Notes under the pieces: model-generated
Seen by the model: only the letters and a program-made list of their open reading frames with translations
Databases searched by the model: none
Told to the model about the DNA's origin: nothing
DNA from: Paenibacillus tianjinensis
GTDB taxonomy: Bacteria > Bacillota > Bacilli > Paenibacillales > Paenibacillaceae
Assembly: GCF_017086365.1 (NCBI RefSeq)
Contig: NZ_CP070969.1
Location: 4,650,001 to 4,714,000 of the forward strand
DNA: 64,000 bases
Direction of reading: 5' to 3'
Made by a program: the position numbers and the translations under genes
Part shown: positions 27,063 through 35,078 of the stretch, piece after piece
How the letters are laid out: each line of letters starts with the position of its first letter
Position numbering within the stretch: the first letter of the stretch is position 1

Positions 27063-28010
27063 CTATTTTTTCAATTTAGGATCCAGCGCATCACGAAGGC
27101 CGTCACCAAAAATGTTAAAGGAAAGCATGATCAAACTTACCAGGATAGCCGGGAACAGGAAGCGCCACGGATAGTACAGCCAGCCGGTCAGTGAGTCATT
27201 GATCATCGATCCCAGGGAAGCGACAGGAGCCTGCACACCAAGTCCTAGGAAGCTTAGGAATGCTTCAGCAAAAATTGCATTTGGTACGGATAAAGTAATC
27301 GTTACGATAATAGGTCCGACCGCATTAGGCAGCAGGTGACGGAACAACAGTCTCTTGGAGCCTGCACCCATTGAGCGTGAAGCAAGAACGAACTCGCGGT
27401 TCTTGAGCTGCATAATCTCACCGCGTACAATCCAGGACATATTGATCCAGCCCGTGATGGTCAAGGCCAGGATAATAGTGCCAAGACTTGGCTCCATTAC
27501 AACCAGGAGCAGGATAACGACCAACAGGTAAGGAATAGCATACAAAATTTCCGAGAATTTATTCATGATGTTGTCGACACGGCCACCGAAGTAACCCATA
27601 ATACCGCCGTAAATTACACCGATCAAAAGGTCGATTGCCGCAGCAGCCAAACCTACGATAAGCGAGATACGTGCTCCATACCAGGTACGTACAAAGATGT
27701 CACGGCCAAGATCATCAGTTCCGAAGAAATGATCACCTGAAGGAGGCTTATTGGTATTGAGCAAATCATTGGAATAATAATTGAATTTCGAGAAATACGG
27801 TGCAAAGATTGCAGCCAGTACAATCAGTCCCAGAATACCAAGCGCAGTCATCGCCATTTTGTTTTGACGCAGCCGCTGCCAGGAATCACGCCAAGCGGAA
27901 AGACTTTCACGCTGAATAACCTCTGCCTGCTTCTCATCAATCCCGATTTTACGGAAATCTTCCGGTTTCAGGTTCGCATCAAGCGATACCAAGTTTTTGT
28001 CAGATGCCAA
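27063..28010 (-). CDS. oppC: Oligopeptide ABC transporter permease OppC
   Basis: Inner-membrane permease with a long cytoplasmic N-terminus (about 50 residues), then a first membrane segment (MTALGILGLIVLAAIFAPYF), the HFFGTDDLGRDIFVRTWYGARISL block, four to five further segments and the EAA loop VLASRSMGAGSKRLLFRHLLPN that docks on the ATPases. 315 aa. TTG start with AAAGGAGGG eight bases upstream, three bases from oppB. Confidence 0.95.
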   Translation of the reverse strand: MASDKNLVSLDANLKPEDFRKIGIDEKQAEVIQRESLSAWRDSWQRLRQNKMAMTALGILGLIVLAAIFAPYFSKFNYYSNDLLNTNKPPSGDHFFGTDDLGRDIFVRTWYGARISLIVGLAAAAIDLLIGVIYGGIMGYFGGRVDNIMNKFSEILYAIPYLLVVILLLVVMEPSLGTIILALTITGWINMSWIVRGEIMQLKNREFVLASRSMGAGSKRLLFRHLLPNAVGPIIVTITLSVPNAIFAEAFLSFLGLGVQAPVASLGSMINDSLTGWLYYPWRFLFPAILVSLIMLSFNIFGDGLRDALDPKLKK

Positions 28011-28013
28011 TCT

Positions 28014-28952
28014 TTAGCCCTCCTTTCCTCCAGTTAGTTTGATCCGTGGATCTACAAATACGTAGGCAATATCTGTGATAAAACGGGCGAGCATGAGCAA
28101 TACGCCATAGAAAATCGTAATCCCCATAATAACCGTATAGTCGCGGACACCAATGGCTTCCACAAACTGCTTACCGATACCGCCAATTCCGAAGATTTGC
28201 TCGATAACTACCGAACCGGTTACAACGTTAGCTGTCATTGGTCCGAGGTACGTTACAACCGGCAGAATCCCGTTGCGCAATACGTGACGGCTCAAAATTG
28301 CAGCCCAGCTGAGTCCCTTAGCTTTTGCCGTCTTAATATAATCGGCATGCAGCACTTCCAGCATGCTGGAACGGGTCAAACGGGCTATAAAGGCTATCGG
28401 CTGCGCTGAGAGCGCTGCTACAGGCAGAATATAATAGATCGGCCCTTTAAAGCCTGATACCGGAACCCAGTGGAACTTATAGGCTAGTACATATTGTAAA
28501 ACAGAAGCGACTACAAAGCTCGGAACCGCAATCCCAAGCACCGCAAGCACCATCGCTGCACTATCAATGAATTTACGGTGATAGAGTGCGGCTATCATCC
28601 CGAGAAATACCCCGACAATAACCGACACAATAATTGCGACGACTCCCAGCTTTAAGGACGCTGAAAAGGTTTGACCGATCAAGTGTGTAACGTCCTGGTT
28701 CAAACGTTTCATAGATACACCAAGATCACCCTGGGCAATGTCACCCAAATACTTAAAATACTGATGATAGAGCGGCTTGTCCAGACCGTATTGCTCATAT
28801 AAACGCGCTTTTATTTCCGGCGGAACTTTCTTCTCAGAAGTAAACGGGTCCCCCGGAATAGCTTTCATCAGAAAAAAGGTCGCTGAAATTAACACAAACA
28901 GCGATACAAGCATGTAAAACAACTTATTAGCAACATAACGAACCATCCCCAT
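28014..28952 (-). CDS. oppB: Oligopeptide ABC transporter permease OppB
   Basis: Permease partner of OppC, six predicted membrane segments, 312 aa. N-terminus MVRYVANKLFYMLVSLFVLISATFFLMKAIPGDPF is typical of OppB/DppB; the EAA loop YIKTAKAKGLSWAAILSRHVLRNGILP lies before the last two segments. The ATG at 28952 is five bases from AAGGAGG; another in-frame ATG at 28946 is equally possible. A terminator hairpin separates it from oppA. Confidence 0.95.
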   Translation of the reverse strand: MGMVRYVANKLFYMLVSLFVLISATFFLMKAIPGDPFTSEKKVPPEIKARLYEQYGLDKPLYHQYFKYLGDIAQGDLGVSMKRLNQDVTHLIGQTFSASLKLGVVAIIVSVIVGVFLGMIAALYHRKFIDSAAMVLAVLGIAVPSFVVASVLQYVLAYKFHWVPVSGFKGPIYYILPVAALSAQPIAFIARLTRSSMLEVLHADYIKTAKAKGLSWAAILSRHVLRNGILPVVTYLGPMTANVVTGSVVIEQIFGIGGIGKQFVEAIGVRDYTVIMGITIFYGVLLMLARFITDIAYVFVDPRIKLTGGKEG

Positions 28953-29070
28953 CAACACCTCCTTCGACAATTTTTTTAGGCACACAAACTGATTTTATGA
29001 AAAAAACGGCAGTTTGTCTATTTTCTATTTTTGTAAACAAGAGTAAACATTAACAAAATGCCTGAAATGC

Positions 29071-29110
29071 AAAAAAAAGGGATATATATGGAATTCCACA
29101 TATATATCCC
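29071..29110 (-). terminator. Terminator between oppA and oppB
   Basis: Minus strand: GGGATATATATGTGG pairs with CCATATATATCCC around GAATT, followed by eight Ts. It lies 64 bp after the oppA stop. Partial termination here would give more of the binding protein than of the membrane components, a common arrangement in binding-protein operons. Confidence 0.85.
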
Positions 29111-29173
29111 GAAGTGTAATGCTAACTTCAGATACCTAACTATTCAGTTTAGTTTACTGAAGTATATAGAATC

Positions 29174-30898
29174 TTAGTGCTCGAGCAGGTAGCCGCGAGT
29201 CAGGTCGATTGCACCACTGAAGTCAAGAGTTACACCTTTAAGGTACTCTTTAGTCAGGGAGTTGTTTGTGTAGTAGTAAAGCGGGATCAAGATCATGTCA
29301 TCTTCGATCAGCATTTTTTCAGCTTTAGCAAACATTTCTTGGCGGGCAGCCAGGTCGGAGCTTGCTTTAGCTTCGTTGATCAGTTTGTCGTATTCAGGGT
29401 TAGCGTAACCTGTATCATTGTTACCGCCGCCTGTTACCCACATGTCGAGGAAGGTCATTGGATCATTGTAATCCGCAGTCCAGCCAGCGCGTGCGATCTG
29501 GTAGTTCAGGTTTTGACGGTTTTCGATAAATACAGCCCACTCTTGGTTAACGGTTTGTACATCGATACCCAGAGCGTTTTTCCACATATCAGCGATAGCC
29601 AAAGCGATTTTCTTGTGGCCTTCACTTGTGTTGTAAGTCAGTGTAACTGTAGGAAGCTTGTCAAGACCTTCTTCTTTCAGACCTTCAGCCAGCAAAGTTT
29701 TTGCTGCTTCAGCATCTTCAGTGAAGTAGCTGTCTTTAACAGCTGTGCGGTATTCTCCGTCAGCACCAGCGATACCCGGAGGTACGAAGCCGTATGCTGG
29801 AAGTTGTCCACCCAGTGTAACGTTGTCGATCAGCACTTGGCGGTTAACAGTCATAGCCAGGGCTTTACGGATTTTAGCGTTGTCGAAAGGTTTTTCAGTG
29901 ATGTTGAATTCATAGTAGTAAACACTTGCAATACCTTTTCTTACGAACTCGTTAGGAAGCTCTTTGGAAACGATAGGAATCTGATCTGTAGGAATTTCAC
30001 CAGTAGGACCGCCAGCGCGATCCAACTCGCCGTTCTTGTAGCTCAGCAGTTCAGTTGCGCCGCTGTTTACAAGGGAGAAGTCGATTTTGCTAAGTTTAAT
30101 GGATGCAGCATCCCAATATTTTTCATTCTTAGTTACTTGCAAAGATTGTCCAGTTGTCCACTCGGTCAAAGTGAAAGCACCGTTAGTGATCATAGTGTCT
30201 TTGCTGGTTGCCCATTTAGCATTACCCTCAACGGATTTGTGTACAGGGTAATAAGTATAGAAGGAAAGCAATCCAAGGAAGTAAGGAGTTGGTGCTTTCA
30301 GAGTTACTTCAAGCGTTTTAGCGTCAACTGCTTTTACGCCTACTTCATTGAAGTCAGTAACTTTCTTAGTGTAGTACTCTTCACCATTCTTGAGGTAGTA
30401 CAGTTGATAAGCGTAAGGTGCTGTTGGATCAGTGTTCGGATCGAGCACGCGTTTCCAAGCACGAACGAAGTCAGCAGCTTCTACAGGGTCGCCGTTGCTC
30501 CATACTGCATCACGCAGGTGGAAGGTATATACCAGACCGTCAGCGGAAACATCCCACTTTTCAGCGATACCCGGCTCAGCTTGGCCAGTTTCGTCATTCA
30601 TGCGAGTCAAGCCTTCGTACATAGTTTTCAGGACAGTGTTTGCTTGGCTGTCTTGAGCTTGTGCAGGGTCAAATGTAGGTGGCTCTGCACTCAGGTTGAT
30701 TCTAAGCGTTTGGTCAGCAGCCAATTTCTCGTCACCAGTGTTGCCTGTGTTTGTACCTGCATTGTCTGTAGCCGTGGCGTTGTTAGTCGCGGCTGCGTTG
30801 TTGCCATTGTTTGCATTGTTCGATCCGCAACCAGCAAGCACTGTGCCGATTACCAGAACAATTGCAATCATGAGCAAAAGACTTTTACTCTTCTTCAT
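29174..30898 (-). CDS. oppA: Oligopeptide-binding lipoprotein OppA
   Basis: Extracellular solute-binding protein of family 5, tethered by lipid. 574 aa. Signal peptide with lipobox VLAGC (cysteine about residue 24), then an N/T/A/G-rich linker of about 30 residues, and the SBP_bac_5 fold with LRINLSAEPPTFDPAQAQD, MYEGLTRMNDET and NGDPVEAADFVRAWKRVLDP. In B. subtilis Opp imports signalling peptides (Phr) that govern sporulation as well as nutrient peptides. Strong GGGGGAA site. A 580-codon open frame on the other strand covers the whole gene but reflects codon bias. Confidence 0.96.
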   Translation of the reverse strand: MKKSKSLLLMIAIVLVIGTVLAGCGSNNANNGNNAAATNNATATDNAGTNTGNTGDEKLAADQTLRINLSAEPPTFDPAQAQDSQANTVLKTMYEGLTRMNDETGQAEPGIAEKWDVSADGLVYTFHLRDAVWSNGDPVEAADFVRAWKRVLDPNTDPTAPYAYQLYYLKNGEEYYTKKVTDFNEVGVKAVDAKTLEVTLKAPTPYFLGLLSFYTYYPVHKSVEGNAKWATSKDTMITNGAFTLTEWTTGQSLQVTKNEKYWDAASIKLSKIDFSLVNSGATELLSYKNGELDRAGGPTGEIPTDQIPIVSKELPNEFVRKGIASVYYYEFNITEKPFDNAKIRKALAMTVNRQVLIDNVTLGGQLPAYGFVPPGIAGADGEYRTAVKDSYFTEDAEAAKTLLAEGLKEEGLDKLPTVTLTYNTSEGHKKIALAIADMWKNALGIDVQTVNQEWAVFIENRQNLNYQIARAGWTADYNDPMTFLDMWVTGGGNNDTGYANPEYDKLINEAKASSDLAARQEMFAKAEKMLIEDDMILIPLYYYTNNSLTKEYLKGVTLDFSGAIDLTRGYLLEH

Positions 30899-30939
30899 CT
30901 AGCAGTTCCCCCTAAATAGAATGTGGTATATGGTTTATG

Positions 30940-30989
30940 ATTATACAACCAGTGGTCAAAAAAATCTAGAGCAATATTTTCTGAAAACA
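30940..30989 (-). promoter_or_regulatory. oppA promoter region with CodY-like box
   Basis: A -10 hexamer TATAAT is at 30940-30945 (minus strand), 42 bp before the oppA ATG; no strong -35 at 17 bp is evident. About 35 bp upstream of the -10, 30975-30989 matches the palindromic CodY consensus AATTTTCWGAAAATT at 12 of 15 positions, with a perfect TTTTCTGAAAA core. CodY represses peptide-transport operons in several Firmicutes when branched-chain amino acids are plentiful. Inferred from the motif only. Confidence 0.5.
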
Positions 30990-31048
30990 CATTTTTTTTA
31001 AAACTTAAAAATTTTGTGACATTGACGCTTCACCGGAGCAGTGGAACA

Positions 31049-31435
31049 TTACATCGCTTGTGATATGTATTGAATGAGGACGACAACCATAAAAAGTACA
31101 TACATGGAACTTAAAAAAAAGAAGGATAGCCTCCAAACCGCCCGGAATAACCGCTTCCCGTCCACCTTTCCTTTAATCCGGTTTTGGGCTCCGCCAATCA
31201 GTCCAGCGGATATTAATACAATAAGTAGTATAAAGTAAAAACCGAATTTCGCATGAAAGAGGATGTTGAATAAAGCCGAAACTGATAATAATAAAAATAA
31301 TGTGGTTACGTCCATTGCCAGTAAAAAGTTCTTTCTTTTATCCTGTTTGAGGCCCATTCCAATCAAATAAACGATAAAAAAGGGAACAACCGGAATTACA
31401 CCTAATGTAATAAATGAATTTTGCAATAACTCCAA
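31049..31435 (-). CDS. DUF3397 family membrane protein
   Basis: 128-aa integral membrane protein with four hydrophobic segments (about residues 10-28, 38-60, 65-83 and 100-125) and a short basic loop (NRIKGKVDGKR) between the third and fourth. I recognise it as DUF3397-like from its size, topology and place after panE, as in other Bacillales; its function is unknown. TTG start with GAGGTG seven bases upstream. It begins 6 bp after the panE stop, so it is probably co-translated with it. Confidence 0.75.
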   Translation of the reverse strand: MELLQNSFITLGVIPVVPFFIVYLIGMGLKQDKRKNFLLAMDVTTLFLLLSVSALFNILFHAKFGFYFILLIVLISAGLIGGAQNRIKGKVDGKRLFRAVWRLSFFFLSSMYVLFMVVVLIQYISQAM

Positions 31436-31441
31436 ACAGCC

Positions 31442-32419
31442 TCACCTCTCTCTCGCACTCATGCCTTCAACAAGCTGGCAAATCCAGCGATGCAGTGGAA
31501 CCTGAATCCCCCGGCGCTCTGCCAGATCCACAATGCTTCCGTTAATCCAGCGGATTTCTGTTGCTCTTGAGGAGAGCACATCGGCAAGCATCGAGGAGAT
31601 ATTGCCTGAGGTTGCCCGGCATACTTCTATAATGCTGTCCCAGGCACTCTCCTCATGTTCAATTCCGCAGGCATCAAATACAGTAATCGCTTCCGCATAC
31701 AGTTCCTTCATGACCAGCAGCCGCTGTTCAGAAGCCAGCAGTTCACCGTTCTGTATGCGCCACACCGCCGTAAGCGGATTGATCACAGCATTGATTAAGA
31801 GCTTCCGGTAAATCATGGTATTCACTTCTTTCGACACAGAGGCGGAGAATCCTGCTGTTAGGAGTGTGTCCACCAAACTTATTACTGCCGGAGCATGTAC
31901 CGGTATGTCCGGTTCTGGACTAGCCCCGCCGAATCCCCCTTTCCCTATCCATGTTTCCCCACTGCCAGCATGAATAACCTTTGTTAATGTCTTCCTCTTA
32001 GCCGCTTCTGTAGTCACTGCTGCCCAGATAGAAGCATAGGGCATTAGCTCCTGCAACCGTTCCAGGTGTCCGCATCCATTTTGAAAACAAACCATTTGCA
32101 GGCTTTTGTTCTTTAAAGGAAACAGCATTTCAGGCAACTTCTCATGAAAAGCCTGCTGCTTGAGTGTGATGACCAGCCAATCCCCAGGCTCTCGCAGGAC
32201 AGTATCCGCAAATGAACTTGCCGGAGCAGCAAAGATCTCCTTCCCCGGGATGAAGACCGGTGCTGTTCCGTCCTCATAGCTGACTGTTAATCCCTCTTTT
32301 TTCAGCGCTTCTGACTGTTCTGAACTTCTGCACCATATTCTGATCCGGGCTCCGGCATGGATAAGCTTACCCGCCAGCAGCAGCCCCAATGATCCTGCAC
32401 CGATAATATCAATTATCAT
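31442..32419 (-). CDS. panE: 2-dehydropantoate 2-reductase (ketopantoate reductase)
   Basis: NADPH-dependent reduction of ketopantoate to pantoate in pantothenate and CoA synthesis. 325 aa. Rossmann motif IIGAGSLGLLLAGKL at the N-terminus, VCFQNGCGHLERL, the catalytic-lysine block EVNTMIYRKLLINAVINPLTAVW and, near the end, SSMLADVLSSRATEIRWINGSIVDLA are typical. It is the B. subtilis ylbQ equivalent, close to gerR and bshC there as well. It overlaps nothing upstream; a terminator separates it from the regulator gene. Confidence 0.93.
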   Translation of the reverse strand: MIIDIIGAGSLGLLLAGKLIHAGARIRIWCRSSEQSEALKKEGLTVSYEDGTAPVFIPGKEIFAAPASSFADTVLREPGDWLVITLKQQAFHEKLPEMLFPLKNKSLQMVCFQNGCGHLERLQELMPYASIWAAVTTEAAKRKTLTKVIHAGSGETWIGKGGFGGASPEPDIPVHAPAVISLVDTLLTAGFSASVSKEVNTMIYRKLLINAVINPLTAVWRIQNGELLASEQRLLVMKELYAEAITVFDACGIEHEESAWDSIIEVCRATSGNISSMLADVLSSRATEIRWINGSIVDLAERRGIQVPLHRWICQLVEGMSARER

Positions 32420-32479
32420 GCTTACTAACGCATCCTTCCAATAATTTCCCTCATTATAGCCCGCTGTTGCTTACGAAAG

Positions 32480-32530
32480 CAAAAATAAAAGCCGCAATAC
32501 GTTTGCCGGGCGGCATTCGTTTGCGGCTTA
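32480..32530 (-). terminator. Terminator after the GerR/RsfA-type gene
   Basis: On the minus strand AAGCCGCAA and TTGCGGCTT pair around a 23-base loop with a further GCC/GGC pairing, followed by TTATTTTT. Confidence 0.8.
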
Positions 32531-32554
32531 TAACCGGGACAGACTGTTATTCCA

Positions 32555-33205
32555 TTATTCAATCCGTTCCAGATTTCCGTTCGCATCCATTTTGAATCTT
32601 GTTTTCATTTCTTCTTCCTCTTCATTAAGGAACGCAAGTCTGCGGGCCCGGTCCATAATTTGAATTAAAGCCTTATAATCATCGTTCACAACACGATAAT
32701 CACTCTGAGCCAGATTCACTTCTTTGGATAAGCGCTCATTTTCTGCCCGAAGCTCCGTTAATTCGTCTTCCTTCTCGCGCAAATCACGCTCGAGCATTTT
32801 CAGCTGGCGGCCTGCTTCCTGAAAGGTTCCCTTCCACTGTCTCAGGAACCGGATCACCGCGTCGATGGATAAGGTGCTTTCGTTCAGCCCTTCGCTTCGG
32901 CCATATTCCTCATCAATGTCTCCAAGAATCAGTCCGGCAACTTGTGCTCCTCTGTTCACTGGCTGCTTTTTCAGGTAACTCCGCTTCTGGCGCTGGCCTT
33001 TAGCAATACCAATAGCATCCTCATAGCTTTTACGGACACAGCTGTTCCAGCGAAATCCGCATGCCGCCGAGGTTCGGCCAATCTTTTCTCCCACCTCTTC
33101 AAAAGCAGCAAGCTGTGTGCTGCCTTCCCGGATATGACGCAGCGTTATTTCTGCCAATATCAAATCATCTTCCGCGCTCCAAGCGTCCTGTCTAACGGCT
33201 GTCAT
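32555..33205 (-). CDS. RsfA/GerR family sporulation transcription regulator
   Basis: 217-aa regulator. The N-terminus (QDAWSAEDDLILAEITLRHIREGSTQLAAFEEVGEKIGRTSAACGFRWNSCVRK) is a Myb/SANT-like DNA-binding domain; the middle is basic, and residues about 130-200 form a coiled coil (LKMLERDLREKEDELTELRAENERLSKEV). B. subtilis has RsfA (forespore) and GerR/YlbO (mother cell) in this family; gerR lies next to panE there, so synteny favours GerR. ATG at 33205 with GGAGGG; the frame is open eight codons upstream without a site. Confidence 0.88.
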   Translation of the reverse strand: MTAVRQDAWSAEDDLILAEITLRHIREGSTQLAAFEEVGEKIGRTSAACGFRWNSCVRKSYEDAIGIAKGQRQKRSYLKKQPVNRGAQVAGLILGDIDEEYGRSEGLNESTLSIDAVIRFLRQWKGTFQEAGRQLKMLERDLREKEDELTELRAENERLSKEVNLAQSDYRVVNDDYKALIQIMDRARRLAFLNEEEEEMKTRFKMDANGNLERIE

Positions 33206-33471
33206 AAAGCCTAACCCTCCTAACAACATCTTGAAATAACCATCTTCATAACCGGCAGCTCCGCCGGATAGTGAATAGGATAAAAGCTGCTTACTCCATT
33301 TCTATGCCTCTGCTAGAGTTCATAGAATCTATTTGATACTAAATTGTATTTCCATTTTGTTTAAACCTCATACGCACAGAGCTATAAATTCTCGTTTCGG
33401 GACTAATCCGAATTAGTCAATTGCAAAAATCATATTTATTATATAAATACTAATTTTTTTCAATGAATTCG

Positions 33472-33500
33472 TTTACAGCTTTTTGTCCAGCAGTTATAAT
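33472..33500 (+). promoter_or_regulatory. SigA-type promoter for the DUF2626 gene
   Basis: TTTACA (33472-33477), 17 bp, TATAAT (33495-33500), about 50 bp before the TTG start. It lies in the 347-bp divergent gap after the GerR/RsfA-type gene; the rest of that gap is A+T-rich with no gene that I can support. Confidence 0.75.
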
Positions 33501-33552
33501 AGATCCAAAGAAGTACTTTTCGGGAACCATTTCTAAGAAGGGGGCTACTCTC

Positions 33553-33789
33553 TTGGACCGTATGTTTCGCGTATTGGGTTTTTTCACGCTCGCTATCGGG
33601 CTTATGGCTTTCGCTGGCGATTTAACCGAAATGGCATTGCTCTTCTTTTTGCAAACGGCCTTTTTTGTTGTGCTGGGCTATATGAAATTTACGGAAAAGA
33701 CTTATATTCTGCTCTTCTGGGGCTATATGATTCTGACGTTCACCGGCTTCAGCTACTGGACTGTCTTTAAGATGGGACTGCCGCTGTAA
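33553..33789 (+). CDS. DUF2626 family membrane protein (YqgY-like)
   Basis: 78-aa protein with three hydrophobic segments (FRVLGFFTLAIGLMAFAG, MALLFFLQTAFFVVLGYM, YILLFWGYMILTFTGFSYW). It matches the small YqgY/DUF2626 family of Bacillales in length and in the MDRMFRVLGF start; function unknown. The frame is open to 33463 but the TTG at 33553 has AAGGGGG eight bases upstream and gives the family N-terminus. It has its own promoter and terminator, so it is monocistronic. Confidence 0.85.
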   Translation: MDRMFRVLGFFTLAIGLMAFAGDLTEMALLFFLQTAFFVVLGYMKFTEKTYILLFWGYMILTFTGFSYWTVFKMGLPL

Positions 33790-33810
33790 CCCCACTATTT
33801 CAACAAGTAA

Positions 33811-33854
33811 AAACGGAGGTGCTCCTTGGTACAAGGAACAGCCTCCGTTTTTTG
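33811..33854 (+). terminator. Terminator after the DUF2626 gene
   Basis: AAACGGAGG and CCTCCGTTT pair, with a further inner CTCCTT/AAGGA pairing, followed by a run of six Ts, about 22 bp after the stop. Confidence 0.9.
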
Positions 33855-33944
33855 TGTGCTCTTTTGACAGAACGGAGTATGATATTTTAACAGGACAAAA
33901 CATATTATTAGTACATACCTATCTATTATGCAAAAGGTGGTGGT

Positions 33945-35078
33945 GTGGTGCTCTCCCGTAATAAGGCAATCCGAAGGTTCAGCGTTTTGCTCATTCTTAT
34001 GATTCTCACTATACTGCCGCTGTCGTCTACAGCTTATCTTTCGGCCGGCCCCGGCCCCATCACCTCATCTCCGCCTATCATCCCGGATAATGATGAAACC
34101 CGGAAGCTGCTGGAGCAAACCCTGTCATCTACCGAAATCGAAAAGGAAATTGGCAGAATTACCGCAGAGCAAGCTGTTCTTGAGCGAAAAGTGGAAGTGT
34201 TAAACAAACAGGCCGCAGCTAAGCAATCCGCGATACTGGATCAGCAGCAGCGCGCAGGTGCTATTGTACGTTCTTATTATATGGGAGAAAGAGACGGGCT
34301 GCTTGCTGCAGTGCTCTCGGCAAGAAGCATCGGGCGGATGCTTGCCTTATATGATTATTATGAGATCATTATCGGGCGGGACCATGACATCCTGAGGCAG
34401 TATGAAGGGGAATATAAAGACTTAAAGTCGACTCTGGCTGCTGCAGAACGCAGCTCCAAAGAGCTTGCAGAGCTTAAAACAGCTTTGGAGGAACAGAAAA
34501 CGCGGATTGCCGCGCTGAATGAAGAGATTGAGGGCGGTATCTCAGCCAGCAGTGACCCTGAAAGCATGAGCGCTCTGCTGGACGAGTTTACAAAATACTG
34601 GGAAAATATCGGCCTTCATGAAGTAAAAACGTATTTCAAAGCCCTTTCCTCGGCCATGAATCATCTTCCGCAATTTGTCCAGAGCCGGGATGGCATTCTG
34701 ACCCGTAAAGGAATGACTTACAATCTAGCGCTAAAGGAAGAAGATCTGAACGAATTTCTGGTGTCGCAAAATAAGCTGTTCCAGGATTTCGGCTTTCATT
34801 TCAATAACGGTAACGTGACCGCTTCCGGATCAAGCGGCGGCTTAACACTCACCCTGACAGGCCATTACTCGATAGAATCCGAGCCGGTTAATGCACTGAT
34901 GTTCCATATCGATAATGTCGTATTTAACGGTTTGGAGCTGCCGGAATCCACCCGCCAGGATCTGGAGGATGAATTCGATCTCGGCTTCTACCCGGAGAAG
35001 ATTGTTTCCTTCCTGCGTGCGACAAATGTGGAGAGTAAAGAGGGTGTGCTATATGTGAAGCTCTCCATCTCATTCTGA
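33945..35078 (+). CDS. Secreted coiled-coil protein (CwlO/PcsB N-terminal-like)
   Basis: 377 aa. A signal peptide or anchor (FSVLLILMILTILPLSSTAYLSA, about residues 12-34) precedes a coiled-coil region (about 50-200) with AAAKQSAILDQQQRAGAIVRSYYMGERDG, resembling the N-terminal helical domain of CwlO/PcsB-type hydrolases, which there keeps the enzyme in check through FtsEX. No NlpC/P60, CHAP or M23 catalytic domain follows; the last 170 residues form an unrecognised domain with alternating beta-type segments (GNVTASGSSGGLTLTLTGHY). GTG start after AAGGTGG. It overlaps the end of the convergent solute-binding-protein gene by nine bases. Function unknown. Confidence 0.75.
   Translation: MVLSRNKAIRRFSVLLILMILTILPLSSTAYLSAGPGPITSSPPIIPDNDETRKLLEQTLSSTEIEKEIGRITAEQAVLERKVEVLNKQAAAKQSAILDQQQRAGAIVRSYYMGERDGLLAAVLSARSIGRMLALYDYYEIIIGRDHDILRQYEGEYKDLKSTLAAAERSSKELAELKTALEEQKTRIAALNEEIEGGISASSDPESMSALLDEFTKYWENIGLHEVKTYFKALSSAMNHLPQFVQSRDGILTRKGMTYNLALKEEDLNEFLVSQNKLFQDFGFHFNNGNVTASGSSGGLTLTLTGHYSIESEPVNALMFHIDNVVFNGLELPESTRQDLEDEFDLGFYPEKIVSFLRATNVESKEGVLYVKLSISF

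Noticed and set aside
29177..30919. 580-codon open frame on the plus strand covering oppA
   Set aside because: It is a full-length antisense of a clear lipoprotein gene, has no recognisable domain and an abnormal composition rich in C, F, S and V. It arises from codon choice in oppA.
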